This document shows, in pieces, positions 52,197-61,428 of a DNA stretch of 64,000 bases. Source of the stretch: M3007 sp044230315 (GTDB lineage Bacteria; Bacteroidota; Bacteroidia; Chitinophagales; Saprospiraceae); the NCBI GenBank assembly GCA_044230315.1, contig JBGARJ010000007.1, positions 62,001 through 126,000 on the forward strand, read 5' to 3'. The notes beneath the pieces are model-generated. The model did not search any database, was not told where the DNA came from, and was given only the letters and a program-made list of their open reading frames with translations. The position numbers were made by a program, and so were the translations under genes. The stretch's first letter is position 1; every line of letters starts with the position of its first letter.

Positions 52197-53174
52197 ATGT
52201 TTGCACGCCCACGCCGCAACCGCCAATCCGCCGCCATCCGGGGTCTGGCCACCGAAACGCACCTCAACGTCCAACACCTGGTTTTTCCACTTTTCGTCCT
52301 GGACGGCACCAATATCCGCAGCGAGATCCACTCGCTGCCGGGCGTTTTCCGGTTCTCGCCCGATACTCTGCTGACGGAAATCGAGTCGTGCATGCGCCTG
52401 GGTTTGACCAATTTCGTGTTGTTTCCGGCAGTTGCCGAGGCCCTGAAAGATCAAACGGCTACCTACAGCTATGCCGCGGAGAATTTCTACCTCCAAACTG
52501 CCCGCGCGATCAAAAAGCGCTTCCCGGAATGTTGTCTGATCAGCGACGTGGCAATGGACCCCTACAGCAGCGATGGGCACGACGGGTTCGTGCGCAACGG
52601 CGAGATCGTGAACGATGAGACCTTGCCGATCCTCGCCCGCATGTCGGTGGCGCAGGCCGAAGCCGGGTTCGACCTGCTTGGCCCGTCCGATATGATGGAC
52701 GGCCGTGTGGGTTACATGCGGCAAGCCCTCGATGAGCAGGGCTTTACCAAGACCGGCATCCTGGCGTATACGGCCAAATATGCGAGCGCCTTTTACGGTC
52801 CGTTCCGCGATGCACTGGACTCCGCTCCGAAAAGCGGCGACAAAAAGACCTACCAAATGAACCCGGCCAATCAACGCGAAGCGCTCATCGAGGCCGACCT
52901 CGATGTGGCCGAAGGCGCCGACATGCTCATGGTCAAGCCTGCGCTCCATTACCTGGATGTCATTCACCTGCTCAAGGAAAACTACCAGTTACCGATAGCC
53001 GCCTACCACGTAAGCGGCGAATGCGCCATGCTGCGCGCCGCCTGCAACAACGGCTGGCTGGATTTTGAGCGCGCCCTGCCCGAAACACTGCTGAGCATCC
53101 GGCGTGCCGGGGCAGACGTCATCCTGACCTATTTTGCCAAGGAATTCGCCCAGCGCTTTCCCAACGGCATTTGA
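52197..53174 (+). CDS. hemB: Delta-aminolevulinic acid dehydratase (porphobilinogen synthase)
   Basis: 325 residues. Key sites: RIRR-like N-arm RNRQSAAIRGLATETHL, LVFPLFVLDG, SDVAMDPYSSDGHDG, where Asp replaces the Cys ligands of the zinc type and marks the magnesium-dependent form. The first Schiff-base Lys is in AYTAKYASAFYGPFRDA, and the second in GADMLMVKPALHYLDV. PIAAYHVSGECAM closes the active site. It condenses two 5-aminolevulinate to porphobilinogen. Its own promoter makes it monocistronic; it converges on the GHL10 gene. Confidence 0.96.
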   Translation: MFARPRRNRQSAAIRGLATETHLNVQHLVFPLFVLDGTNIRSEIHSLPGVFRFSPDTLLTEIESCMRLGLTNFVLFPAVAEALKDQTATYSYAAENFYLQTARAIKKRFPECCLISDVAMDPYSSDGHDGFVRNGEIVNDETLPILARMSVAQAEAGFDLLGPSDMMDGRVGYMRQALDEQGFTKTGILAYTAKYASAFYGPFRDALDSAPKSGDKKTYQMNPANQREALIEADLDVAEGADMLMVKPALHYLDVIHLLKENYQLPIAAYHVSGECAMLRAACNNGWLDFERALPETLLSIRRAGADVILTYFAKEFAQRFPNGI

Positions 53175-53257
53175 CGGGATGCACCCACCGGTTAAAAATA
53201 TGTTTGGATTTTCGTTGCCGGGCTCCAATCAGGTTCTACAGCAGGCTGCGGGTTGAC

Positions 53258-54874
53258 TCAGAACAGAAACCCGAAGAATTTTTTCTTCTTTTTTGCGCTT
53301 TTTTTGGTCTTTTTCACCACCACCGGATCGCTCGAATAGCTTTCCACATTGAGGCGGTTATAGGCAATGATCACATAGGTGTAATACTCGCCTACTGCGG
53401 CGGTGGGGTCTTCAAAGATCCATTTGTCGGTGTAGAACGGGGTGAAGGCGAGCAAGTTGCGCGGGTTTTGAAAATCGCCGACGCTCTGCCCGTCGAAGCG
53501 GTAAATGGCAAAATAGAACGGCATTTCATCCCGTATACCGATATCGCAGGCATGCCAGGCGAGTTTCACCGAGCTTACCGAGCCGCCGACGCGGCAAATT
53601 TGCGGCGTAGCCGGCGGTGCTTTGGACAACCAGGGCATTCCCGGCACGCGGGCCTGGTTGGAAAAAACGACGCCGGTCAGCGAATCCTGCACACCCAGCG
53701 GGTTGCGCAGCAGCGGTTTAGCCGAAAAAAAGATGCTGCCCTGGGCTTCGCCCGACGAACGGTTCAGTTGGATCTGGCGATTGATTTCATCGGGTTTGCT
53801 CCAATTGGGGTCCACCGCATTGTTGTTGATCTTGTAGGCGGCGTGGCCTGCGTACAGGTGTTTGCCAAACGTATGTTTACTCCACCAGTCGAGCAGAATT
53901 TCATAATCCGCCGGCGGGAAACCGATACTCCAATACAGTTGCGGCGCCACATAGTCGATCCATCCGTTTTGCAGCCATTTGACCACATCGGCATAGAGGT
54001 CGTCGTAGCAAGTGATCCCGGCACGGGTTTGGGAGCCGTTGCCGGGGTCCTGGTCGGCATTGCGCCATACGCCGAACGGGCTCACGCCAAAGCGGACGTA
54101 GGGTTTGATGCTTTTGATCATTTTGGAGACGCTTTCGACGAGGCGGTTGACGTTGTCGCGGCGCCAGTCTTCAATTTTGACAAACCCGCGCGGATCGCCG
54201 GCAAAGTCATTATAATCATCCAGCACCTGGTTAGCTTCTTTGTAGGGGTAAAAATAGTCGTCGAAGTGGATCCCGTCCACATCGTACCGGACGACGATTT
54301 CCTTCACCACATTGAGCAGGTGCTGGCGTACCAGGGCGCTCGCCGGGTTGAAATAGTAGCGCGTGCCGTAGCGAAAAAACCACTCTCTTTTACGGTCGTT
54401 GGGCAGTGAGCGCAGCGGATGGGTAGGCGCCAGGCTGGCCGTATCGAGGTCGAACGTGGCGCGATAGGGATTAAGCCAGGCGTGAAATTCCATGCGTCGG
54501 CTGTGCGCCGCTTTGATCATGTATTCCAGAGGGTCGTAGAAGGGTTCGGGGGGCAAGCCTTGTTGACCGGTCAGGTATTTGCTCCAGGGAACTACCGCCG
54601 AGGGGTAAAACGCATCGCCGGTCGGCCGCACCTGTACAAAAACGGCGTTCATGCCCATGGCTTTAAGCACATCGAGCAGGCTATCGAACTCCATCCGCTG
54701 ACGATCCGGCGAAAGGCCGGGCGCCGAAGGCCAGTCGATATTGACTACTGTGGCGATCCAGGCGCCGCGGAGTTCGGCAATGGGGAGCGGTTGTTGTTGA
54801 GCGGAAACGACGGTGGCGAACAGGAGCGCACAGGGCAACGCCCAAAAACGGCGGGAACGGAATAGTCGGAACAT
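53258..54874 (-). CDS. Glycosyl-hydrolase-like GHL10 (DUF187) protein
   Basis: 538 residues from ATG 54874 (MFRLFRSRRFWALPCALLFATVVSAQQ). The frame continues far upstream only as antisense to lpxD. The family core is clear: ELRGAWIATVVNIDWPS, VFVQVRPTGDAFYPSAVVPWS, EFHAWLNPYRA, and YDVDGIHFDDYFYPY with acidic residues placed as in TIM-barrel glycosidases. A fibronectin-like C-terminal domain (about 415-520) is followed by a basic end (KKTKKSAKKKKKF). Relatives such as YngK are secreted, and a peptidoglycan or polysaccharide substrate is likely. It is divergent from lpxD with a 123-base gap. Confidence 0.88.
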   Translation of the reverse strand: MFRLFRSRRFWALPCALLFATVVSAQQQPLPIAELRGAWIATVVNIDWPSAPGLSPDRQRMEFDSLLDVLKAMGMNAVFVQVRPTGDAFYPSAVVPWSKYLTGQQGLPPEPFYDPLEYMIKAAHSRRMEFHAWLNPYRATFDLDTASLAPTHPLRSLPNDRKREWFFRYGTRYYFNPASALVRQHLLNVVKEIVVRYDVDGIHFDDYFYPYKEANQVLDDYNDFAGDPRGFVKIEDWRRDNVNRLVESVSKMIKSIKPYVRFGVSPFGVWRNADQDPGNGSQTRAGITCYDDLYADVVKWLQNGWIDYVAPQLYWSIGFPPADYEILLDWWSKHTFGKHLYAGHAAYKINNNAVDPNWSKPDEINRQIQLNRSSGEAQGSIFFSAKPLLRNPLGVQDSLTGVVFSNQARVPGMPWLSKAPPATPQICRVGGSVSSVKLAWHACDIGIRDEMPFYFAIYRFDGQSVGDFQNPRNLLAFTPFYTDKWIFEDPTAAVGEYYTYVIIAYNRLNVESYSSDPVVVKKTKKSAKKKKKFFGFLF

Positions 54875-54960
54875 CTTCGGTTGTTTGGCGGTAAAAATAG
54901 ATAAGTTTTGAAAATGGCCCCCTTTTCCGCGGGCGATTCCGCGAACGCGCGCCGGATACG

Positions 54961-54968
54961 TAGATTTG
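54961..54968 (+). promoter_or_regulatory. -7 box TAGATTTG of lpxD
   Basis: TAnnTTTG match 29 bases before the chosen lpxD ATG; it argues against the ATG at 54908. Confidence 0.6.
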
Positions 54969-54997
54969 CGCCGCCATTCTTTAATTTTCTGTCCACC

Positions 54998-55933
54998 ATG
55001 AAATTTCCACAACCCATTCCCGTGCGGGAAATTGCCCGCCGGTTCAACGCCCAAATCATTGGAGATGAAAGCCTCCTGGCTACCGGGATCAACGAGATCC
55101 ATAAAGTGGAACCCGGCGATATCGCATTTTCCGATGCGCCGAAATACTTTCAAAAAACGCTCGACAGCCCCGCTACAGTAGTGCTGCTGAACGCCACCGC
55201 CGAGTGCCCGCCGGGCAAAGCCGTTCTGGTGTTGGAAAACCCCTTCGAAGCGTACGACACCCTCATCCGCGATTACCGCCCTTTTGAGCCGCTCAACGCC
55301 CCGGTCAGCCACCGCGCGCAGATCCACCCGACGGCCATTCTTGAACCCGGCGTAGTGGTTTCGGCGAATGTGGTGATCGGCGCGCACAGCTATATTCAGG
55401 CCAATACATACCTCGGTGAATACACCCATATCGGCGAGCACGTGCGTATCGGCCCCAATACCACTATTGGCAGCGACGCGTTTTACTATAAAAAACAACC
55501 CGACGGGTCGTACCAAAAATGGCGCTCCGGCGGGCGCGTCATCATCGAAGACCGCGCCGATATCGGCGCCGGTTGTACGATCAACAAAGGCGTGAGCGGC
55601 GACACGGTTATCGGCGCGGGCAGCAAACTCGACTGTCAGATCCATATCGGCCACGGGGCCGTGATCGGGAAAAACTGCCTTTTTGCGGCGCAGGTTGGCA
55701 TTGGGGGCAAAACCGTCATTGAAGACAACGTGGTGCTGTACGGCCAGGTCGGCGTGATCCAGGCCGTGCGCATCGGGCAGGGCGCCATCGTGCTGGCCGG
55801 CGCAGGAGTGTCCAAATCGCTGGAGGGCGGCAAAACCTATTTTGGTTCGCCGGCCGAAGAGGTGCGGGAAAAATACAAGGAGCTGGCGGCCCTGCGCATG
55901 CTGCCGGATTTGATCAAAAAATGGCCAAAATAA
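54998..55933 (+). CDS. lpxD: UDP-3-O-acylglucosamine N-acyltransferase
   Basis: 311 residues from ATG 54998. The N-terminal uridine-binding domain is followed by a left-handed beta helix of hexapeptide repeats (about 100-285): IHPTAILEPGVVVSANVVIG, IGPNTTIGSDAFYY, IHIGHGAVIGKNCLF with the catalytic His. The C terminus is a helical extension ending LPDLIKKWPK. It adds the N-linked acyl chain in lipid A synthesis. LpxC, LpxA and FabZ genes are not nearby. It starts the lpxD-queG pair, 23 bases before queG. Confidence 0.93.
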   Translation: MKFPQPIPVREIARRFNAQIIGDESLLATGINEIHKVEPGDIAFSDAPKYFQKTLDSPATVVLLNATAECPPGKAVLVLENPFEAYDTLIRDYRPFEPLNAPVSHRAQIHPTAILEPGVVVSANVVIGAHSYIQANTYLGEYTHIGEHVRIGPNTTIGSDAFYYKKQPDGSYQKWRSGGRVIIEDRADIGAGCTINKGVSGDTVIGAGSKLDCQIHIGHGAVIGKNCLFAAQVGIGGKTVIEDNVVLYGQVGVIQAVRIGQGAIVLAGAGVSKSLEGGKTYFGSPAEEVREKYKELAALRMLPDLIKKWPK

Positions 55934-55956
55934 AGGCTGTTGCACACTAAACAGGC

Positions 55957-56895
55957 ATGCAAACCCAACGTCATTCCGAACGCGTCCGTGCGGAAGCCCA
56001 CCGGCTGGGCTTCGATTTCGTTGGGTTTGCCCGGGCCGAGCGGCTCGACGACGAAGCCCGCCGCCTGGAGGCCTGGCTGACACAAGGCGCCCATGGCAAA
56101 ATGGCCTATCTCGAAAACTATTTTGACCTGCGCATCGACCCCACCCAACTCGTGCCCGGCGCCAAAAGCGTGATCTGCCTGGCATTCAACTATCACAATC
56201 CGGACAAACAAAGCGACCCAACCGCTCCGAAGATCAGTCAGTATGCATACGGGGAGGATTACCACGCGGTAGTCAGGGAAAAACTGAAAGCCCTGCTGGC
56301 GTTTATGCAGGCTGAGATCGGGGCCGTGCAGGGCCGCTGTTTTGTCGACAGCGCGCCCGTACTCGAACGCGAATGGGCCCGGCGGGCCGGGCTGGGTTGG
56401 AACGGCCGCCACACGCTTACCATACACCCGCAGCGCGGGTCCTATTTTTTTCTCGCCGAAATCATTTGCGATCTGCCCCTGGTATACGATGACCCCATCC
56501 GCGATCACTGCGGCACCTGCCGGCGCTGCATCGAGGCCTGCCCGACGGAAGCCATCAGCCCCGAAGGTTATTTTCTGGATGCCGCCAAATGCATTTCCTA
56601 CCTCACCATCGAACTGCGCGACGCCATCCCCGACGGGTTCAGGGAACAAATGGACAACTGGATGTTCGGCTGCGACGTCTGCCAGGACGTGTGCCCCTGG
56701 AACCGCTTTGCCCGTCGGCACGAGGAACCGGCCTTCGAACCTGTGCCGGAACTACTGGATATGACCAGGCGCGACTGGCAGGAGTTGACGGAGGAGGTTT
56801 TTGGCCGGGTTTTCAAAAAATCGGCCGTAAAACGCGCCAAGTTTGCGGGTTTGCAACGCAACATCCGGTTTATCTGCCCGGAAGACGCCGCCTGA
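55957..56895 (+). CDS. queG: Epoxyqueuosine reductase
   Basis: 312 residues. The cobalamin-type reductase N domain (GFDFVGFARAERLDDEARRL; NYFDLRIDPTQLVPGAKSVI; YGEDYHAVVREKL) is followed by two [4Fe-4S] motifs, CGTCRRCIEACPTEAI (residues about 187-202) and GCDVCQDVCPWN (about 238-249). It lacks the HEAT-like C-terminal domain of long QueG. It reduces epoxyqueuosine to queuosine in tRNA wobble positions. Its coupling to lpxD (23-base gap) seems incidental. Confidence 0.94.
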   Translation: MQTQRHSERVRAEAHRLGFDFVGFARAERLDDEARRLEAWLTQGAHGKMAYLENYFDLRIDPTQLVPGAKSVICLAFNYHNPDKQSDPTAPKISQYAYGEDYHAVVREKLKALLAFMQAEIGAVQGRCFVDSAPVLEREWARRAGLGWNGRHTLTIHPQRGSYFFLAEIICDLPLVYDDPIRDHCGTCRRCIEACPTEAISPEGYFLDAAKCISYLTIELRDAIPDGFREQMDNWMFGCDVCQDVCPWNRFARRHEEPAFEPVPELLDMTRRDWQELTEEVFGRVFKKSAVKRAKFAGLQRNIRFICPEDAA

Positions 56896-56970
56896 AGGCT
56901 AATATCGTCGTTTCCGGTGTCGAAGATTTGCCAAAACCTGTTTTCAGCCCATTGCAGCGGATTAGGCGGT

Positions 56971-56978
56971 TATCTTTG
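56971..56978 (+). promoter_or_regulatory. -7 box TATCTTTG, with -33 TTG, of the T9SS gene
   Basis: The -7 box is 24 bases before ATG 57003, and a TTG at 56952-56954 lies 16 bases upstream of it, near the Bacteroidota -33 spacing. This is the best full promoter in the window. Confidence 0.7.
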
Positions 56979-57002
56979 TCGGGTAACCAACCTTAATTCG
57001 CT

Positions 57003-58703
57003 ATGCGTAAAATGTACCTCCTTTTTGCCCTGCCGGTCCTACTCGCCCTTTTGCCCGGTTTTTGCCCCGCTCAATCTGCTCTCCAACCCAGTTTCTACAA
57101 CCACGTGATTAACGTGACATCCGGTCCGGACAGCGCGGCGCACCTGCTGATTTTTGGCGGAAACGACGTGGAGGGCAGTCCGCAAGTCTATGCCCAACGC
57201 ATCCTGCCAGACGGCTCCACCCAAACGGCGCTATTGCTAAACGAAGGCGTCCCGCTTAACTTCGACGTGCTTCCGGTGTCCGACGGATACCTGGTAGTTG
57301 CTGCACTCTTCCAGTGCGACATTATTCTGCCCTGGCAGCTGTCCAAACTAGACTGGGACGGAAATGTGCAATGGAAACAAGACCTGGATTTCTTTTTCGG
57401 TCCTTTCGACACCGTTAAATTGTTACCCGGCCCCGGCGCCATGTTCTGGCTGATCCACCCCTACAGCCTACCGAAGCTGTACACGGCCGACGGCGTCTTA
57501 TCCGAAACCGGCCCTTTCAGCCTGTCGGCTTTTGACGGGCTCCGGATTACGCCTGCCAATCGCCAACTGGTATATGGCGCAAATGGTCTGGCACTCTACA
57601 ATTCCACCCTGCTGAGTTATCAATTTGCGCTGAAGGATCAACATCTGCTGGGCGCCGAAGCCTTGCCCGATGGCCATTTCATAGCACTTTCGTCCGATAC
57701 CTTGTACCGGCTCGACGGCGATTTTGCCATCCAACTGACCGCCCCCCTCCATCTTGGCGTCAGCCCAAACCTGAAAATGACCCTCGCTGGGGGCCAGATC
57801 CGGATCCTGTCGCTGTCCAGTCCGCACCGCTTGTTGCGTTTTGATACCGCTACGCTCACTTTGCTGGAAACCATCAACATCCCGGATGATGCACCCTTTC
57901 AACCGCAGGCCTTGCTGGGCATCGACGATCGACTGCTCCTGGCCGGCAATGAGCACTATTTAGCCGGTTCATCCACCCAGGTGGTCGTTGCGCGCACCTT
58001 TCCGGCCGCCGACATACCTGATTTTTCCGCCACAGCTGATGCGGCGCTGGAAGAACTGGTGTTGCCGGTATCGCCGGTAGGTATGCAATTGCCGCCAGCC
58101 CCCTTGGTTCCCGCATATTCCATTCGATTGGACAGCGCTTATGTAATTGTCAAAAATAAGGGCGCGACGGTCCTGAATACTATCACCGTCAACAGTGTTT
58201 TCGGCTCAATAAACTGGTTGTGCGGCACAGAAGAGGCACAGTATCGACAAACGTTCTCCAACCTCAACCTGGCCCCAGGCGATACGCTTCACCTCGACCT
58301 CGGCGCCATCCAACGGAATGTGCCGGGCATTTTGCCGCCATCCATTTCCATCTGCTTCTGGACTACCCTGCCCAACGACAGCCTGGATGCCGACCGATCC
58401 AACAACATAACCTGCCGGACGGCTTCTGTGACCATCAGTACCCATGAACCCAGGCCGGCCGTGCGCGATTTGGCCATTCAACCGAACCCGGTGGTGGGCA
58501 CCGCCGTGTTCCATTGGGAAAACGATCCGTTTGCCGACGCAGAGGTTCAGGTGTACGACTTAGCCGGGCGACTGGAGCGGAGTGTACATACCACGGGTTT
58601 CAGTTGGACGTTTGACCGGCAGCAAACGCCGTCGGGGATATATACGGTGCTGGTCCGGAATGCGGCCGGTCAGTTATTTGCCGGTCAGTTGGTGCTTCGT
58701 TGA
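57003..58703 (+). CDS. Secreted protein with beta-propeller-like body and T9SS sorting domain
   Basis: 566 residues. Signal MRKMYLLFALPVLLALLPGFCPAQ. The body (30-340) has repeated strands such as HLLIFGGNDVEGSPQVYAQ, FIALSSDTLYRLDGDFAIQ and RLLRFDTATLTLLETI, like a degenerate propeller or kelch-like protein. A CARDB-like segment (DSAYVIVKNKGATVLNTITV) follows. The end, LAIQPNPVVGTAVFHWEN to AGQLVLR, is a type IX sorting domain. Its last 30 bases overlap the convergent membrane-protein gene. Function unknown. Confidence 0.82.
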   Translation: MRKMYLLFALPVLLALLPGFCPAQSALQPSFYNHVINVTSGPDSAAHLLIFGGNDVEGSPQVYAQRILPDGSTQTALLLNEGVPLNFDVLPVSDGYLVVAALFQCDIILPWQLSKLDWDGNVQWKQDLDFFFGPFDTVKLLPGPGAMFWLIHPYSLPKLYTADGVLSETGPFSLSAFDGLRITPANRQLVYGANGLALYNSTLLSYQFALKDQHLLGAEALPDGHFIALSSDTLYRLDGDFAIQLTAPLHLGVSPNLKMTLAGGQIRILSLSSPHRLLRFDTATLTLLETINIPDDAPFQPQALLGIDDRLLLAGNEHYLAGSSTQVVVARTFPAADIPDFSATADAALEELVLPVSPVGMQLPPAPLVPAYSIRLDSAYVIVKNKGATVLNTITVNSVFGSINWLCGTEEAQYRQTFSNLNLAPGDTLHLDLGAIQRNVPGILPPSISICFWTTLPNDSLDADRSNNITCRTASVTISTHEPRPAVRDLAIQPNPVVGTAVFHWENDPFADAEVQVYDLAGRLERSVHTTGFSWTFDRQQTPSGIYTVLVRNAAGQLFAGQLVLR

Positions 58704-59879
58704 AGCAGCTCCCAGCGATAGAAAGCCGGATGCAACCACCCACAACAAGCCCAGTAGCATCATTACCGCTGCCGCAAGCAAGGCGCCTGCCGGCGCTTGC
58801 GGCAGCGCCAGTATCAGCTCGGTACCCAGAAATCCGCCAATCAGCAGCCACCAGCGTATGCCATTGCGGGAACGCGGCAGCCAGGTTTGTTCCATAAAAA
58901 TGGCAGCGAGTAACAACGAGATCACGCCAATAAATACCAGGTGGAAATAAGCGATCAGCCAATTCCGGTTGAGAAACACCATAGCCCCCAGACCGGGAAG
59001 CGACGCCAACACCTGAAGGATCAGTTTAAGACAAAAAGCGCACAACGCCAGCCCGGCCAGCCGGAAAGCCCACCGGTTGTGCCAAAAAGAAGACCAGGCC
59101 AGGCGCCGGCCGGCAAAGAGCAACCCGATACTGCCCCAAACCTGCAAACCGGCCCCTAGCGCGGCGACCGCATAAACGATCGGCGGCGGTTGCGTCCACA
59201 ATGTGCTGATGGCAAAACCGGCCAAGCAACCAGCTGCGAGCAAGCGAACGGACCCGCGCACCGGCGGGTCTTCCAGCCCGGTTTTGCGCAGCAAAATGGC
59301 GAGCAACGCGAAAACCATCCATCCGTTGTATTGAAAATGCAGGTAAAAGTACACGGCCAAATTGTACCAAATCGTGGCTTGCAAACCCTTTGCCATGACA
59401 AAACCCAGTGCAAAAGGACCCACACTCGATAAAAACAGAAAAAACACCGCCCATCGCAACGCAATATGGGCATTGCCGCCACCTCCAGCGTCGAGGAGAA
59501 TGCGCACTACCAGCCAGGCCGCCAGTGCCATATGTACCGTGGAAAATGCGATCGATACCGGCCCATAGCCCTGAACGGGAAAGGAAAGCGCCATACCGGC
59601 CAGGCAAACCTGCAGGCCCCACCAGAACCGGCCGTACATGCGGCGAACGGATTCCGGCAAGAAACTGCCGGTCAGCCCGGCAACCAAGGCATTGAACACC
59701 CAGCCGAGAAACATCAGGTGGGAATGGGCATGGGTCAGAAACCGGAAGGAAAACTGAACAGGCGGCTGCCCCCACTGTTGCCAGCGCAACCAAACCCCCA
59801 TCAGGGCCGCCAGCAACAGCCAGGCCAATGCGCTGCGGGCATACAAGCGCGCCACCAAATCACGGGAGGCCGTTTGCAT
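58674..59879 (-). CDS. Polytopic membrane protein with conserved histidines, haem-copper-oxidase-like
   Basis: 401 residues, about eleven or twelve helices. Histidines sit inside helices at LTHAHSHLMFLGW (50, 52, 54), STVHMALA (116), YFYLHFQYNGW (181) and IAYFHLVFIGVI (313), a pattern of haem- or copper-binding like subunit I of oxidases, which has more of them. Family name not recognised; NnrS-like haem-Cu proteins are another option. It ends with the convergent T9SS gene (30-base overlap) and is 9 bases after the lytic transglycosylase gene, so those two share an mRNA. Confidence 0.6.
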   Translation of the reverse strand: MQTASRDLVARLYARSALAWLLLAALMGVWLRWQQWGQPPVQFSFRFLTHAHSHLMFLGWVFNALVAGLTGSFLPESVRRMYGRFWWGLQVCLAGMALSFPVQGYGPVSIAFSTVHMALAAWLVVRILLDAGGGGNAHIALRWAVFFLFLSSVGPFALGFVMAKGLQATIWYNLAVYFYLHFQYNGWMVFALLAILLRKTGLEDPPVRGSVRLLAAGCLAGFAISTLWTQPPPIVYAVAALGAGLQVWGSIGLLFAGRRLAWSSFWHNRWAFRLAGLALCAFCLKLILQVLASLPGLGAMVFLNRNWLIAYFHLVFIGVISLLLAAIFMEQTWLPRSRNGIRWWLLIGGFLGTELILALPQAPAGALLAAAVMMLLGLLWVVASGFLSLGAASTKHQLTGK

Positions 59880-59888
59880 GAAGGGCCG

Positions 59889-60806
59889 TTATTTGGGCAG
59901 GCGGATGGTATAGGTTTTACCGGCCTTGTTGGTCAGTTTGCTGTCCACCAGCCAGGGGTTGTACAGTTTGAGCATGCGGTAAGACGTGTTGTGTTCCACC
60001 GCAAAATCGCCCCAACTGGGCACCGCGCCATTTACTTCCACGGTTTTGTAATTATTGATCGGGTCGTAAAGGTGATCCTTGTTGATCACGTATTCGTACG
60101 TATCGGGATGTTCCATCACTTCCTTCACCGCAACAATCCGGAAGGGATACCGCATCGTCTCGTCGGATGCCAGGTTGAGGTCGTAAAATGATTTAGCGCG
60201 TTGTTTGGCCATTTCGGTGGCGATGCGGTCGGGCCCGCCGTTGTAGGCGGCGGCGGCGAGGGTCCAACTGCCGAGGCGTTCTTTTTGTCTGCGCAAAAAC
60301 TTGCAGGCGGCGTGCGTGGCCTTTTCGAGGTGGTAGCGTTCGTCCACCTCATCGTTCACTTCCATGCCAAACTCGCCGGCGGCGCCTTTCATAAACTGCC
60401 AAACGCCGCGCGCGCCGGCTGATGAAATGGCGTTGGACAAGGTGCTTTCCGCTACGGCGAGGTACTTCAGATCGTTAGGCACGCCCTCTTCCTTGAGGAT
60501 CGGCTCGATCACCGGGAATATGGCGTGGGCGCGTTTGATCGACAAGATCGTCTGCGAGTGGAAGTAGACATTCCGGAGGAGTTCGGCGTCGAGGCGTTGC
60601 TTGACGTCAAAGTTGCTCATGGGCAACTTTTCACCGCAGAAATCGAAGTCTTTATCCAGGTCGATCGAGCGGATGATTTGATCGGGTGAGGCGAACCCGG
60701 AGTCCTTGCCGTCTCCTTTAAACGAGAGGAAGAAAACGCCGGCCAATGCGAATACCAGGAGCAGGTTAAGCGCCAGCAAGGTTCGGTTTGTTTTTGTCAG
60801 ATCCAT
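59889..60806 (-). CDS. Membrane-anchored lytic transglycosylase
   Basis: 305 residues from ATG 60806 (MDLTKTNRTLLALNLLLVFALAGVFFLSF, an uncleaved anchor). The SLT domain spans about 110-245: VPNDLKYLAVAESTLSNAI with the catalytic Glu, SAGARGVWQFMKGAAGEFGM, and LAAAAYNGGPDRI. A C-terminal 60 residues around KTVEVNGAVPSWGDFAVEHN may be a degenerate LysM. It cuts MurNAc-GlcNAc with 1,6-anhydro ring formation. The frame could begin nine codons earlier. Confidence 0.9.
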   Translation of the reverse strand: MDLTKTNRTLLALNLLLVFALAGVFFLSFKGDGKDSGFASPDQIIRSIDLDKDFDFCGEKLPMSNFDVKQRLDAELLRNVYFHSQTILSIKRAHAIFPVIEPILKEEGVPNDLKYLAVAESTLSNAISSAGARGVWQFMKGAAGEFGMEVNDEVDERYHLEKATHAACKFLRRQKERLGSWTLAAAAYNGGPDRIATEMAKQRAKSFYDLNLASDETMRYPFRIVAVKEVMEHPDTYEYVINKDHLYDPINNYKTVEVNGAVPSWGDFAVEHNTSYRMLKLYNPWLVDSKLTNKAGKTYTIRLPK

Positions 60807-60837
60807 AGTAGGTGAGGCGGTTGTGATGCACAAAATT

Positions 60838-60870
60838 AAAAAAAGCGCCCGGTTGCAGGCGCTTTTATAA
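60838..60870 (-). terminator. Terminator of the DUF2480 gene
   Basis: Minus strand AAAAGCGCC pairs with GGCGCTTTT around an 8-base loop and is followed by a run of T. It lies 17 bases after the DUF2480 stop and before the transglycosylase gene. Confidence 0.8.
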
Positions 60871-60886
60871 CGGTTTGCCGGCGGTC

Positions 60887-61405
60887 TTATTCGGCGGCTT
60901 TCTCTTTTTTATACACCGGCACGGTTGAACACGGCTCTCCGAACATGATGCTCCGGGCCACGGGTTGCAGGCGCCGGGTGATCTCCAGGTAAGCCGACGC
61001 CGGCACCGGTTTGTCGCTGCAGCCCTTGATGATCAAGCGTTTACCGGCGAACTCGTCCAGGTCGAGGGCCGCCAGTTTTTTTAGAAAAGCCAGCTCGGCA
61101 AACTGTTCGGGTTTGCCCAAAAAAACATCCGAAGCATACGGGGCGGCATAAGACGCCACCAGCATGTACGCCCACATGGGGATAATGGCGTCCTCGGAAC
61201 AAAAAACAGCCAGGTTTTTGCCGGCATACTGCGCCCAATCGTGCGCTTTCAAAGCCTCCCGGAACTCTTTTTCCTTCAGGATCAACCCCATGAACAGGTG
61301 ATCTTTCAAATCAAAGGCCAGCACTTCGCCCGCCGGGTAAAATGCCTCCAGGTTGATTGTCACCAATCCACTGTTGGCAACGCGGTTAACGAGTACTTCT
61401 TCCAT
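60887..61405 (-). CDS. DUF2480 family protein
   Basis: 172 residues. MEEVLVNRVANSGLVTINLEAFYP is the conserved DUF2480 start. GLILKEKEFREALKAHDWAQYAGK and VFCSEDAIIPMWAYMLVASY follow; the end has KRLIIKGCSDKPVPASAYLEI. Cytoplasmic, no signal peptide, restricted to Bacteroidota, function unknown. It is preceded by repeat array 2 and followed by its own terminator. Confidence 0.9.
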   Translation of the reverse strand: MEEVLVNRVANSGLVTINLEAFYPAGEVLAFDLKDHLFMGLILKEKEFREALKAHDWAQYAGKNLAVFCSEDAIIPMWAYMLVASYAAPYASDVFLGKPEQFAELAFLKKLAALDLDEFAGKRLIIKGCSDKPVPASAYLEITRRLQPVARSIMFGEPCSTVPVYKKEKAAE

Positions 61406-61428
61406 AACTTGATGTTTTTGGTTGTCAA

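Noticed and set aside
53258..56185. 975-codon frame joining the GHL10 gene and the antisense of lpxD
   Set aside because: The signal peptide at 54874 marks the true start; upstream codons are antisense to a solid lpxD.
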